A program made the translations under genes and the position numbers. From positions 1,883,001 through 1,947,000 of the forward strand of contig NZ_CP060495.1 in the NCBI RefSeq assembly GCF_014334095.1: 64,000 nt of DNA, written 5' to 3'. The stretch is from Novosphingopyxis iocasae. Its GTDB lineage: Bacteria > Pseudomonadota > Alphaproteobacteria > Sphingomonadales > Sphingomonadaceae. Positions 52,232 through 61,704 of the stretch are shown piece after piece (the first letter of the stretch is position 1; every line of letters begins with the position of its first letter). The notes under the pieces were generated by a model. The model worked only from the letters and a program-made list of their open reading frames with translations. It searched no databases and was not told where the DNA came from.

Positions 52232-53392
52232 CTATTTCCCCCGTGCCTGTTTCAGGCGCTTGTGCAATTCTTCAGCGGCGCGCACGGCGCGAAAATAAGC
52301 GCCCCGCCCGCGTCCGTTCAGCGCGATCGAGACGCTGCCGATGGGCCGCCGCGCGCGCCACAGATGGTCGATCATCGGATGGTCCTGCGCCGCGCAGCTG
52401 TCGATCCAGGCAAGGCTAGGATCGGCCAGATTCTGCAGGTTCATCAGCTGCAACTGCACACCGGGCGAATAACGCGCCAGTTCCTCGTCGAACGCGGTCT
52501 TGAAGGAGAACGCTCCCGCGCCCGATCGCAGCGTGACCAGCATCGCGATAGGCCGGCCGTCGAGCCGCAGGCCCTGCCGCAACAGTTGTCCGCGCGCCGC
52601 GGCACCCGCCATCGCCTCCCGGAAGAATGCGGCGGTTTCCGGTGAAGAGGCGAGCGCGGTTCCCTCCCCGCCTTTCCAGCCCGCCGCCTCCAGCGTCAGG
52701 AACTCTTCCACCCAGCGGTCCAGCCCTTCGTCGTCGGTCCAGCGATGCTCGGTCAGCGCGCCGAGCTCCTCCAGCCGCGCGCGTTGGCGACGTAGTTCCT
52801 TGCGTTTCTTCGGCCGAACCGCGCCTTTATAATAATCGTCCGCATCGCGCCCTTGCGCAAAGATGAAGGCGCGCGGGCGCACCTGCACCACATCGTGCCG
52901 ACGCCCCATCGCATAGCCCGCGCGGCGCAATCCCTTGGCGAGCGGTCCGTCGAGCGGCAGGCCCTGAATATGCAAAAATCCGCCCCAGAAGCGCGCCTCG
53001 ACCGCGCGGATGAGCGCAGTCCAGAAGACCTCTTCCGCCCCCGGCACCACCAGCGGGCTGCCGAGAAAGGCGTTGGCATGGCGCCAATTGGCAATGTGGC
53101 GGAACGGCCAGCGGCGATAGCGCCAGCTGCGCGTCATCGGCATCAGCCCGATCAGTTCGGATGCGTCGGGCGCGCCCTTCCAGAGCAGGAACAGCGACAG
53201 ATCGTCCTCGCCCCGGCAATGGTGGATGGCGGGCATTAAAAGCGCGGGTTCGTAGAAGATATTGGGCTCGCCCGCCATGTCGGCGAGGGCCTGCCAGCGC
53301 TCCAGCAGCGCCGCATCAATATCGTCCGGTGCGCGCCAGCTAAACTCGGCTCGGGCAAATCGATCGCGCGCGGAGGCGCCGCGCTTACCCAT
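52232..53392 (-). CDS. CelD/FemAB-like GNAT acyltransferase
   Basis: 386 residues from ATG 53392. The C-terminal half shows the acetyltransferase core (LRQGLRLDGRPIAMLVTLRSGAGAFSFKTAFDEELARYSPGVQL near residues 280-325), with an N-terminal FemAB-like half (WKGAPDASELIGLMPMTRSWR). CelD-type proteins belong to cellulose or exopolysaccharide loci and probably transfer acyl or aminoacyl groups. Two bases separate it from the stop of the preceding glycosyltransferase. Confidence 0.8.
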   Translation of the reverse strand: MGKRGASARDRFARAEFSWRAPDDIDAALLERWQALADMAGEPNIFYEPALLMPAIHHCRGEDDLSLFLLWKGAPDASELIGLMPMTRSWRYRRWPFRHIANWRHANAFLGSPLVVPGAEEVFWTALIRAVEARFWGGFLHIQGLPLDGPLAKGLRRAGYAMGRRHDVVQVRPRAFIFAQGRDADDYYKGAVRPKKRKELRRQRARLEELGALTEHRWTDDEGLDRWVEEFLTLEAAGWKGGEGTALASSPETAAFFREAMAGAAARGQLLRQGLRLDGRPIAMLVTLRSGAGAFSFKTAFDEELARYSPGVQLQLMNLQNLADPSLAWIDSCAAQDHPMIDHLWRARRPIGSVSIALNGRGRGAYFRAVRAAEELHKRLKQARGK

Positions 53393-53394
53393 GA

Positions 53395-54612
53395 TCAGCC
53401 CTTCCGCCCGGCGAACAGCGCCAGCTGCCGCGCGGCGTTGCGGGAAAGATCGAACTCGTCCACCACCTTGGCGCGCCCGCGCTCCGCCATTTCGGCGGCC
53501 TCTGCCGGGTCGCTCACCAGCCGCAGAATCGCCGCGCCCAGCGCGCCTGCGTCCTTTTGCGGCACGAGCAGGCCGTGCTCGCCATCGGTAATCAGCTCCG
53601 GAATGCCGGAGATGGCGGTGGCGATCGCGGGGCGGCGATAGGCCAGCGCCTCGATCATGACATTGGGGATGCCCTCCATCCGCCCGTCCGGGCCGATGAT
53701 GCTGGGGCACAGGCAGATCTGCGCCCCGGCATAAGCCTCGGCCACCGCCGCGAAATCCTGCCGCCCGCGAAAGTCCATGCGCTCCGCGATGCCTGCCTCC
53801 CGCGCGCGGCGTTGCAGCGCTTCGGCGCTCGGCCCGGTGCCGATCAGAACGCAGTTCCAATCGCCAAGTTCGGCATTGATCCGGGCGAGCGCGTCGATCA
53901 GATATTCCACGCCTTTTTTCGGCTCCAGTGCACCGACATAGAGCAGACGCGGCGCGGCGGGATCGATCGGCACGGGCGCGGCCGTGATGGCGCCGGTATC
54001 GATGCTGCTGTGGATCACCTCAATATCCAGCGCGCGGCCATTCGGCAGTTTCTCGCGCAGGAAATCCCACCCGAAATCGCTCACCGTGCGCACGCCGTTT
54101 GCCTCACCCAGCTTTTCGGGCAGAAGCTTTTGCGTGCGAAAAATGTCGTGCGCGCGGCAGCTCACCGAATATTCCGGGCCCCCGAAGCGTCGGCCAATCC
54201 AGGCGGCGGTTGCGGGGTGTCCGGCGAACTCGGCATGAACATGCGCCGCGCCCCATTTCCGCGCGTCTGCTGCGATGGCGAGCGCCTTGGGCAGCAGCGC
54301 AAGCGATTTGGCCAGAATCTTCGGTTGCCGCTTGTAGGCGCGCACGATCTGGCCGACCGTCCTGGCGAGCCGCCACGGATGCCGCACCATCGCGGCGGCG
54401 AGCGCGCCCAGCGCCTTGCCGCCAGCCATCGCGATCTCCTGCCGCGCCGCCATCAAGGGCTCGGCGAAGCTGTGAAGCTGCTGATCGGCACGAAACGGGG
54501 CGACATGATAGAGCCGCAGATCGGCCCCCTGCCGCCGGAACTCCATCAGATCGCGGTAGATGAAGGTCTCGGTCGCCTTCGGAAATTCGGTGACGATGAT
54601 GGCGAGTTTCAT
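53395..54612 (-). CDS. Glycosyltransferase family 4
   Basis: 405 residues. The GT-B donor-binding region is IGTGPSAEALQRRAREAGIAERMDFRGRQ near 257, with SIIGPDGRMEGIPNVMIEALAYRRPAIATAISGIPELI near 306, the E-x7-E type signature of family 4. The acceptor half begins TEFPKATETFIYRDL, close to colanic/WcaL-like enzymes. It adds a sugar to the lipid-linked repeat unit in the cytosol. The ATG overlaps the ligase stop by four bases. Confidence 0.9.
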   Translation of the reverse strand: MKLAIIVTEFPKATETFIYRDLMEFRRQGADLRLYHVAPFRADQQLHSFAEPLMAARQEIAMAGGKALGALAAAMVRHPWRLARTVGQIVRAYKRQPKILAKSLALLPKALAIAADARKWGAAHVHAEFAGHPATAAWIGRRFGGPEYSVSCRAHDIFRTQKLLPEKLGEANGVRTVSDFGWDFLREKLPNGRALDIEVIHSSIDTGAITAAPVPIDPAAPRLLYVGALEPKKGVEYLIDALARINAELGDWNCVLIGTGPSAEALQRRAREAGIAERMDFRGRQDFAAVAEAYAGAQICLCPSIIGPDGRMEGIPNVMIEALAYRRPAIATAISGIPELITDGEHGLLVPQKDAGALGAAILRLVSDPAEAAEMAERGRAKVVDEFDLSRNAARQLALFAGRKG

Positions 54613-55949
54613 GGCCCTTCCCCCGCGCGGCGCGCCTCGAAGCGCTGCATCGCGCCGCAGGCCATGGCAAGCCCGATCATCAGCCAGAGATAGCGGAAAT
54701 CCTTGTGCGGCATGAAGAAACTTCCGGCATAGAGCGCCACCAGCGCTGCCATGATCGCGTGCGCCATGCGCGCCAGCAGCGGATCGACCGCGCGGCGTGC
54801 CGCCCGTGCCACCGCGAGGAAGGCCGTGCCGAGCACGCCCATGAACAGCGCGAAACCGATCAAGCCATATTCCACCGCGGCATCCAGATAGGTGTTGTGC
54901 AGCTCCCTTGGGTTCAGCGTGCGGCCCGGCAGGAAGCGATATTCCGCCTCCACATAATGCGACGGAAAATTACCCGGCCCGACACCCCAGATCGGCGATT
55001 GCTGGAGCAGGTCCCAGCCGATCCGCAGATAGGTGATGCGGCGATAGAGGGAGCGGTCCGCGGCGAAATTCGCCACCGCCTCGAACCGGGCCAGCGTGGT
55101 GGCGGGCACGAAGAGAAGGCCTATAGCAGCCAGCGCAATGCCGCCGAGCAGGATAAGCGGAAACCAGCGGCTGCGGTAGAAGCGGAACAGGATGATGATG
55201 CCGCCGATGCCAAGGCCAATGACCGCGCTGCGCGCCGATGTCATCACGATCGCGGCGCTGCCGATCAGAATCAGGCCGATCAGCACGGGCCGAAAGCGTT
55301 TATATCCGCTGGCGAGCAGGCCGGCGGCCAGCAGCACCGCGACCATCAGCATCTGCGCCACGCTGGTGGGGTTCAGGTCCGATCCGCCGGCGGAGCGGAT
55401 ATTGCCCTCGAAGTCCGCCTCCACCGCGGCGACCGAGGTGGAAAACAGCCGCGCGCCCGTCTTCGTTTCGTAGATGATGATCAGCGCGGTCACGATCCCC
55501 GCCCCCATGATGCCCCAGAGCACCGGTTGCAGCAGCTTGGGCTCCCGCAGGAAAATACCGACCAGAAACGGCAGCAGCATCACCGCGATGGCGCGGATCG
55601 CATATTCGAAGGCGAGCGCGTGATATTGCGCGAACACCGTGCACACGCCGATCCAGCAGATCAGCAGCGCAATCAATTTTGCGCCCAGCGGATCGACCAT
55701 CACCGGGCGCTGCTTCACCGGCAATGCGATCAGCAGCGCAGCCAGCCCGACCAGCAGCGCGAGCAGAAGCTCGAACGGGGAGAGCGGCAGGAAGCCTATG
55801 AATTTCTTGGCGACCGCATCGAGCTGACCAAAAATCGCGACCAGCGTCAGCGCCAGCGTGCCGAGCGCCAAAATCCCACGGTCGTCCACGCGCGGACGGG
55901 CGGACGGCGCCGCAGGCGCGTCGATCTCAGTCGTCGAAAAAGGCGACAT
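54609..55949 (-). CDS. O-antigen ligase/polymerase (Wzy_C) family protein
   Basis: 446 residues with about ten to twelve helices and a long periplasmic loop (about 310-355) containing GWDLLQQSPIWGVGPGNFPSHY, the Wzy_C signature with the conserved GxGPGN. The protein would polymerise repeat units, or ligate them to an acceptor. Its gene overlaps the co-polymerase gene by 23 bases and the glycosyltransferase by 4, so all three are made together. Confidence 0.88.
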   Translation of the reverse strand: MSPFSTTEIDAPAAPSARPRVDDRGILALGTLALTLVAIFGQLDAVAKKFIGFLPLSPFELLLALLVGLAALLIALPVKQRPVMVDPLGAKLIALLICWIGVCTVFAQYHALAFEYAIRAIAVMLLPFLVGIFLREPKLLQPVLWGIMGAGIVTALIIIYETKTGARLFSTSVAAVEADFEGNIRSAGGSDLNPTSVAQMLMVAVLLAAGLLASGYKRFRPVLIGLILIGSAAIVMTSARSAVIGLGIGGIIILFRFYRSRWFPLILLGGIALAAIGLLFVPATTLARFEAVANFAADRSLYRRITYLRIGWDLLQQSPIWGVGPGNFPSHYVEAEYRFLPGRTLNPRELHNTYLDAAVEYGLIGFALFMGVLGTAFLAVARAARRAVDPLLARMAHAIMAALVALYAGSFFMPHKDFRYLWLMIGLAMACGAMQRFEARRAGEGP

Positions 55950-58158
55950 GCGGACGCTGGCCGGTCAGGGTTTCCAGACTTCGCGCCAGCGCTTCGGCCT
56001 CGTTCCGCATTTCGGTGCGGGTGGCGAGCACGATGTTACCGGCCCTTGCCACGAGCGCATTGAAGCGGCCCGGCTCGGTCAGCGCGCCGCGCACGATCAG
56101 GCTGACACGCCGCGCGGTCAGCCCGCTTTCGCCTACGCGGTTGTCGTTGACGCCCGCCAGGATCTGCGTGTCGATGCCGCGGCGGGACAGCATATCGCCG
56201 ATCGCCTGCGCCGCGATGCGTGAATCTTCCGGATCGTCCAGGCTGGCGACCGAAATCGGCATGCCGTTGGCGATGGCAGGCGACAGCCATTGCATGAGCA
56301 TATCGCCGAGTTCTGACAGCTGCGCGGGGCTGTAATGCGGCGGCTCCTCCGGGCGCGGCAGCAGGCGGTGGTCGTAATGCGGAGAGGCAAGATCGCGCTC
56401 TTCCAGGGCCGTGGCGGGGCTGTCCGCCGTATCGGCTTCGGCCATATCGTTACGCGCTTCGGCATCCGAAGAAGGTTCCAGCGCAGCCGCCTCCTGATTG
56501 GAGCGCGGGGGCGGCGCGACCAGTGAGGGACGTGGGCGCGAAGGCGTGGCCGCTGCGCTTGCCGCGATCAGTCCGCCACCTCCGGCAACCGCGAGACTGG
56601 CGAGCGCGGCCTGCGAGAAATCATTATCCTGCGCCTCGGCAACCGGCGCTGCCACCGGGCTGACGTCCGGTTCGGACACGGCGGCAACGATCGGCGCGGT
56701 GAACGGCGTCTCATCCTCAGCCATCGCATGCTCTTGCTCCTTCGTCTCCTCCGAAGGTTTTACCGGCACATCATAGGCTTCCGGTTTGGGCTCGGACTCC
56801 GCTTCAGGCTCCTTTAGCTCGTGCAAGGGATCGGCTGCGGTCACGAAAGCCGGAGTTACGGGGGCGGCCGCGATATCCTCATCCGGCTCCGCCTTCACCG
56901 TGCGCACGCGCTTTTGTTTCGGGCCAAGCAGCAGCAGCGCCATGCCCGCCAACGCGCAGCCCAGAATGAAGCCCAGGATGGTGTTCAGCAGCACCTTGGG
57001 CGAACTGCGCACGGCCGGCGGCTCGGCGCGGTCGACGATGCGGATGCGCGGAATGTTGGTGAGGTTCTCGGTCTCGCTGAACTGGGTGCGGCGCGTCAGT
57101 TCGGTCACTTCATCAGTGAGCGCCGAGATCTGATCGTCGATGTTCTTGATCCGCAGTTCCTGGCGCGACAGCCGTTCGAGCTGCGCCTGGATCGAGTTCA
57201 CCCGGCGCTCTCGCGCGGCGCTGGACTGGCGCGCGGCGGCGGCCTGCGGCTTCTGCAAGGCCAGCTGCTGTTCGATCTCGTTCTGCGTGGTGCCGAGCTT
57301 GCCGGTCCGCTGCGCCTGCAGCGCATCGACACGCGCCTGCGCGGCGGAGGCATCGGATCGATCGGTGGTAAGCGCAGCCTGCTCGGCCAGCTGCGCATCG
57401 AGCAGCGCCTGCTTCTGCCGGTCGATATCGACCACGCCGAGCCCGATCTTCAGCTCGCGCGACTGGTTCTTGAGATCGGACAGCTGCTGCATCTTCCGGT
57501 CCAGCTCCGCCTGCAGGACGTCAGACAGTTGCTGTCCGGACTGGCGCGATAGGCTCTGCGCACGGGCCACCACTGCATCGGCCAGCGCATTGGCGAACCA
57601 GGCGGCGGAACGCGGATCGTCCCAGCCCACCGTCAGCTGCATCATATAGGTACCGTCCAGCGATTCGATCACCGTCGCCTCGCCCAGCTCCGCCACCATC
57701 TTTGCGCGCGGCGGCAGTTCGGGCGCGCTGCCATAGTTCAGGATCGACAGGATGCGGCCGGGCGAGAATCCGGGCGGCCCCTGCTGACTGGCGAGCCATG
57801 CCTTCTCGCTCATCCCCGCCGCCTTGGCGCGCATGGCGATATATTCGTTCACCACCTGAATGCGCGTTTCGCGGGCGCGCGCATATTCGGCATAGGTCTG
57901 CAGGAGGATCAGCCCGCCCTCGGTGGTCTGCCCCCGCGCGAACTGATTGGCATAGCCCAGCTCCTCCGATGTCGGCACGACATTGAGGCTGGTGCTTGCT
58001 TCATACACCGGATCATCGGCGAGCACGAACACGCTGAACGCCCAGGCGCCAACGGTGCAGACCAGGATAAGGGCCAGCAGAAGCGGCCAGCGCGACACGG
58101 CGGCGCGGCCATAATAGAGGAAGATGTTCTCTTCCGGCGGGGCGACGGTGCTGCTCAT
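55927..58158 (-). CDS. Wzz/GumC-like polysaccharide co-polymerase with degenerate kinase tail
   Basis: 743 residues. Two helices flank the periplasmic Wzz domain (near residues 24-46 and 389-411), and the coiled-coil segment lies between about 205 and 345. An acidic Pro/Ala-rich linker (430-600) leads to a C-terminal domain of about 110 residues resembling the P-loop of BY-kinases (ISVASLDDPEDSRIAAQAIGDML, GIDTQILAGVND), but the Walker A GEGKS is replaced by PEDSR, so ATP binding is unlikely. It should set chain length, without phosphotransfer. Wza-like export partner precedes it. Confidence 0.87.
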   Translation of the reverse strand: MSSTVAPPEENIFLYYGRAAVSRWPLLLALILVCTVGAWAFSVFVLADDPVYEASTSLNVVPTSEELGYANQFARGQTTEGGLILLQTYAEYARARETRIQVVNEYIAMRAKAAGMSEKAWLASQQGPPGFSPGRILSILNYGSAPELPPRAKMVAELGEATVIESLDGTYMMQLTVGWDDPRSAAWFANALADAVVARAQSLSRQSGQQLSDVLQAELDRKMQQLSDLKNQSRELKIGLGVVDIDRQKQALLDAQLAEQAALTTDRSDASAAQARVDALQAQRTGKLGTTQNEIEQQLALQKPQAAAARQSSAARERRVNSIQAQLERLSRQELRIKNIDDQISALTDEVTELTRRTQFSETENLTNIPRIRIVDRAEPPAVRSSPKVLLNTILGFILGCALAGMALLLLGPKQKRVRTVKAEPDEDIAAAPVTPAFVTAADPLHELKEPEAESEPKPEAYDVPVKPSEETKEQEHAMAEDETPFTAPIVAAVSEPDVSPVAAPVAEAQDNDFSQAALASLAVAGGGGLIAASAAATPSRPRPSLVAPPPRSNQEAAALEPSSDAEARNDMAEADTADSPATALEERDLASPHYDHRLLPRPEEPPHYSPAQLSELGDMLMQWLSPAIANGMPISVASLDDPEDSRIAAQAIGDMLSRRGIDTQILAGVNDNRVGESGLTARRVSLIVRGALTEPGRFNALVARAGNIVLATRTEMRNEAEALARSLETLTGQRPHVAFFDD

Positions 58159-58934
58159 TGGAGGAAGCTGAACCGGGGCGCGATGGTGATGCCGTTCAGG
58201 CCGATGATGTTGCGGATCGTCTCCGCCTTGTCAGCGGTGCGCGCCAGCCGGCTGGAAGGCACGATGACGATGCTGTAGGGCGCGAGATAGCCGATCGAAC
58301 CGGGGGCACCATCGAGGATCGCCTGCAGGTTGACGAGCCGCGCGTCGACGCGGTCTCCATTGGGCGTCAGCACCACGACCTGACTGAGATCGGCGCGCTG
58401 ATTAGGCCCGCCCGAACGCGCAAGCCCTTCCAGCATGGTCACGCCGTCGCGGTATGCGAAGGCGCCGGGGTTGGTGACTTCGCCCATCACAAAAATCTGC
58501 GGCAGTGGCGGCGGATTGGCATATTCGACCACCGAGACCGATACGACGGGCTTCTCCAGCTTGGGCTGGTAGAGCTTTTCGAGGCGCGCCTGCAATTCGC
58601 CGACGGACACGCCGCGCGTCTGGACCGGGTCGAGCAGCGGCGGGGTGAGAAAGCCCGATAGCTGCACACGCTGATCGGTGTTCAGAACGGGGAAATAGGG
58701 GAAAGTCAGCCGCACCACATCATTGGGCGAGAAATCGCCGCGGCTGGCATAATAGGTCTCCAGCATGGCGTTGGCCTGGCGCGCGACATCGCGCGTGCCG
58801 GGATCGACCGCGATGCTGGCGGGCACATCATATTGCAGCTGCGGCGCGCAGGAGGCGAGCGCGCTCGTCGCCAGCAGGCCGGCCATCAGCCGCCGCACGG
58901 GCATTTGCCTCACTTCATTCGTCATCGCGCGCAT
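58155..58934 (-). CDS. Polysaccharide export lipoprotein, Wza-like (OPX)
   Basis: 259 residues. The lipoprotein signal ends in LATSALASC (Cys28). The PES domain (FSPNDVVRLTFPYFPVLN) and a SLBB-like domain (IFVMGEVTNPGAFAYRDGVTMLEGLARSGG, about 145-180) are present, as in short OPX proteins that form the outer-membrane portal. The ATG overlaps the Wzz gene by four bases. The C-terminal helix that closes the Wza pore is short, so the exact export route may be atypical. Confidence 0.9.
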   Translation of the reverse strand: MRAMTNEVRQMPVRRLMAGLLATSALASCAPQLQYDVPASIAVDPGTRDVARQANAMLETYYASRGDFSPNDVVRLTFPYFPVLNTDQRVQLSGFLTPPLLDPVQTRGVSVGELQARLEKLYQPKLEKPVVSVSVVEYANPPPLPQIFVMGEVTNPGAFAYRDGVTMLEGLARSGGPNQRADLSQVVVLTPNGDRVDARLVNLQAILDGAPGSIGYLAPYSIVIVPSSRLARTADKAETIRNIIGLNGITIAPRFSFLQ

Positions 58935-59020
58935 TCGATTCGCCTTTCAGCGGGTCGTAGCGATGAAAAAGCCACGACCGGCACGTTGCGCCTGCCACGA
59001 TATGTTGAACATTGGTTTAA

Positions 59021-60103
59021 TCATAACCGCGCGAAAGCGTCCGCAAGTGCATTGGCGGAGGCGGCGATATCGTAGCGCGCGGCCGTTTCCTGCGCCGCGG
59101 CCGCGCGGGCTGCCACTGCATCCGGCGCGGCGGCAATGGCGATGATGGCGGCGGCGAGCGCGGGGGCATCGTCCACCGGCACGAGGCACCCTGTGCGCCC
59201 GTCCTCGATCAGTCCGCGCGGCCCGTCGCTGGCCGCCGCGAGCACCGGGGTGCCTGCCGCCATCGCCTCCACCAGCACATTGCCGAACCCCTCCCGGCGC
59301 GACGCGAGCACAAACAGATCGGCTTCGGCGAGACGCTGCGAAAGATCGGCGGCGTGGCCGGCGAGGCGCACCTGATGGCTAAGCCCGAGCGATGCGATCC
59401 GGGCGCGCAGCGGCGCTTCCTCTGGGCCTTCGCCATGAATGATGAGCGAAAAGGCGAGCCCGCGATCGCGCAGCAGCGCGCAGGCATCGATCAGGATATC
59501 GAACGCCTTTGCAGGGACCAGGCGGCCCGCCGAAACGAGGCGCAGCGGCGCGTCCGCCGTGCGTTCGCGTGGACGACGAAAGTCGATGCGATCGACCACG
59601 GGGTTGGCGATCACCGTGGTGGGCGGCAGTTTCGGTACGACATGGGATAGCTCCGCACCGATCGCCTCGGTCGGCACGAACAGGGCGTCGGCGCGCGGCA
59701 GCAGGCGGCGCATCGCGGCGCGGCGCAGGAAAGGCCATTTCGCCTGCGCCAGATAAGCGCGCGGACTTGTATGCTCGCTGATGACGACCTTTGTTCTCGT
59801 GCCGCGCGCGGCTGCACAGAGCGCCAAATTCATCGCGCTGGTCGCGCTATAGGCAATCTCGACGCCGTGGCCGCGCAGCATCGTGCGGATGCGACTCGGC
59901 AGACGCGCCGCGCGTGCGCCGCCGAGATCGATCACCGGCACATCGTCCGGCACCTCCTCCAGAAACGCTCCCTCGACGCGCTTCAGCATCAGCATCGGCG
60001 CAAAACGGCTTCGGTCCAGCGCTTTGCACCAGTTCAGCACTGCCCGCTCGGCCCCGCCGGGGCGCATGTGCGGCAGCAGGAAAGCGACCCGCTGCGCGCT
60101 CAT
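59021..60103 (-). CDS. Glycosyltransferase family 4
   Basis: 360 residues from ATG 60103 (RVAFLLPHMRPGGAERAVLNWCKAL). The nucleotide-sugar site includes LRLVSAGRLVPAKAFDILIDACALL near 195, IIHGEGPEEAPLR near 220 and the E-x7-E motif in SRREGFGNVLVEAMAAGTPVLAA near 275. It is the second family 4 enzyme in the cluster. Its ATG overlaps the flippase stop; an 86-base gap then separates it from the OPX gene, the only sizeable gap in the cluster. Confidence 0.9.
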   Translation of the reverse strand: MSAQRVAFLLPHMRPGGAERAVLNWCKALDRSRFAPMLMLKRVEGAFLEEVPDDVPVIDLGGARAARLPSRIRTMLRGHGVEIAYSATSAMNLALCAAARGTRTKVVISEHTSPRAYLAQAKWPFLRRAAMRRLLPRADALFVPTEAIGAELSHVVPKLPPTTVIANPVVDRIDFRRPRERTADAPLRLVSAGRLVPAKAFDILIDACALLRDRGLAFSLIIHGEGPEEAPLRARIASLGLSHQVRLAGHAADLSQRLAEADLFVLASRREGFGNVLVEAMAAGTPVLAAASDGPRGLIEDGRTGCLVPVDDAPALAAAIIAIAAAPDAVAARAAAAQETAARYDIAASANALADAFARL

Positions 60104-61704
60104 GCGAAGCCGATCCGCTTCAAGAGTGGCCGCGCGGCAACCACCAGCGTCATCATCTCCTGCTGGCGGATTGCGAGCGCGGATAGCGCATAGGCCAGGA
60201 TCACCGCGCCGCCGATCACGATACCGTCCGCGATCCACAGGAAAACGCCCTGCGGCGTCGGGAAAATTTGCGCCGCGCCCCAGCCTGCCAGCGCCGCCAC
60301 GCCCGCGCAGGCCAGCGCGCCCAGGCTCTCACCCAGCGAGCGGCGCAGCCGGAAATCGGGGAAGCGATGCTTGCAGACGATAAGGCACAGGATGCTTGTG
60401 AAGATGGTCGCGCCGATCACCGCCAGGCTCAATCCGATCAGCCCATATTGCGGCACCACCGCCCAGACCGCCACGAAGCGCAGCGCCAGGCCAGAGGTGC
60501 AGAGAAACAGGATATGGACGAGCGGCGATCGGTGCGCATCGCTGAAGATCGCGTTCAGCGCGATATTGCCCGGCATCAGAAAGATCGCCGCGATCGAATA
60601 GGCGGAGGTCACGAGCGCGGTTTCCGCCTGCGCCGCCTCATCGAACCCGCCATGGCCGAACAGCACCGCGACGACGGCGGGCGCAGCCATCGCCAGCGCG
60701 ATCGAAAAGGGCAGTTGCAGGAACAAGGTACCGCGCAGCATCTTGCCGAGCGCGCCAGCCGCCGCCGCGCGATCCTCGCTTGCCATCATGCGCACGATCT
60801 TGGGATAGAGCACGGTCGTCAGGCTTGCGGTGACCAGACCGGGGAGGAGGGAGACGAGGCGCGTGCCATATTCCATCGCCGCGACGGTGCCGGTGGGCAG
60901 CTGCGTGGCAAAGGCGAAATCGATCATCACCGTCACCTGAAAGAAGGCGAACATGGCCAGCGCCGAACCGATACGGCCGCGCGGCGAGGCTTTGACGGGT
61001 GCAGCAGGCTCATCAGGGGTTTCGAGGTTCGCCAGCCGCCGATGCATCACCAGCGCGCCGCCCGCCAATAGCGAGAGAGAGACCAGCCCGGCGCCCAGCA
61101 TCGTCCAGCCCACCGCCAGAATGGCGAAGGGCGGCACGAGGAAAAAGAGAAAAAGGATCAGCAACAGCCGCTGAAAGGCGCGGGCCGATTCGCCGAAGAA
61201 GAATACGCCGCGCGCCGCCAGATAAGTGAGCAGCAACGCGGAGAGAACCGCGATGGGCAGCAGCGGGATCAGGATGGCGAGAATGGTCGATCCGATCGCC
61301 AACCGCTCGCCCGCGAAACCCGGCGCGAACAAGCCGATGATCGGGGCCGGAAACAGGATCGCCACCAGCGGCACCAGCAGCATCGCGCCGATCACCCAGA
61401 GCACGGGGCGCGGCAGGGTACGCCAGCTCGGCCGCTGCCCGCGATCGATGCTAAGTGCGATGGATGGCATTGCGAGCTGCTGCACCAACTGCTTCACCAG
61501 CTCCGTCATGCCTACCGTCGCCCGCCGCGCCATGAAAAAGGCATCGAGCTGCGCGCCCGCGCCGAAGCGGTTCGCGAGCAGGATCGCGACCAGGAAGCTG
61601 AGCGCGGTGTCGAACCCGCGCACCAGGAAGATGCCGATGGTCGAACGCGCCATCGCCCTGCGACCGGATGACGGGCGCGGCGCTGCTGTAACGGGTTCGC
61701 TCAT
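60100..61704 (-). CDS. MurJ/MviN-type lipid flippase
   Basis: 534 residues from ATG 61704, which overlaps the GNAT stop. About 14 hydrophobic helices, with LANRFGAGAQLDAFFMARR near residue 45 and GHGGFDEAAQ near 335, match the MviN/MurJ branch of the MOP superfamily. MurJ flips lipid II; here the gene sits inside an exopolysaccharide cluster, where it likely does the Wzx role of flipping undecaprenyl-linked units. Paralogues of this kind occur in several alphaproteobacterial loci. Confidence 0.85.
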   Translation of the reverse strand: MSEPVTAAPRPSSGRRAMARSTIGIFLVRGFDTALSFLVAILLANRFGAGAQLDAFFMARRATVGMTELVKQLVQQLAMPSIALSIDRGQRPSWRTLPRPVLWVIGAMLLVPLVAILFPAPIIGLFAPGFAGERLAIGSTILAILIPLLPIAVLSALLLTYLAARGVFFFGESARAFQRLLLILFLFFLVPPFAILAVGWTMLGAGLVSLSLLAGGALVMHRRLANLETPDEPAAPVKASPRGRIGSALAMFAFFQVTVMIDFAFATQLPTGTVAAMEYGTRLVSLLPGLVTASLTTVLYPKIVRMMASEDRAAAAGALGKMLRGTLFLQLPFSIALAMAAPAVVAVLFGHGGFDEAAQAETALVTSAYSIAAIFLMPGNIALNAIFSDAHRSPLVHILFLCTSGLALRFVAVWAVVPQYGLIGLSLAVIGATIFTSILCLIVCKHRFPDFRLRRSLGESLGALACAGVAALAGWGAAQIFPTPQGVFLWIADGIVIGGAVILAYALSALAIRQQEMMTLVVAARPLLKRIGFA

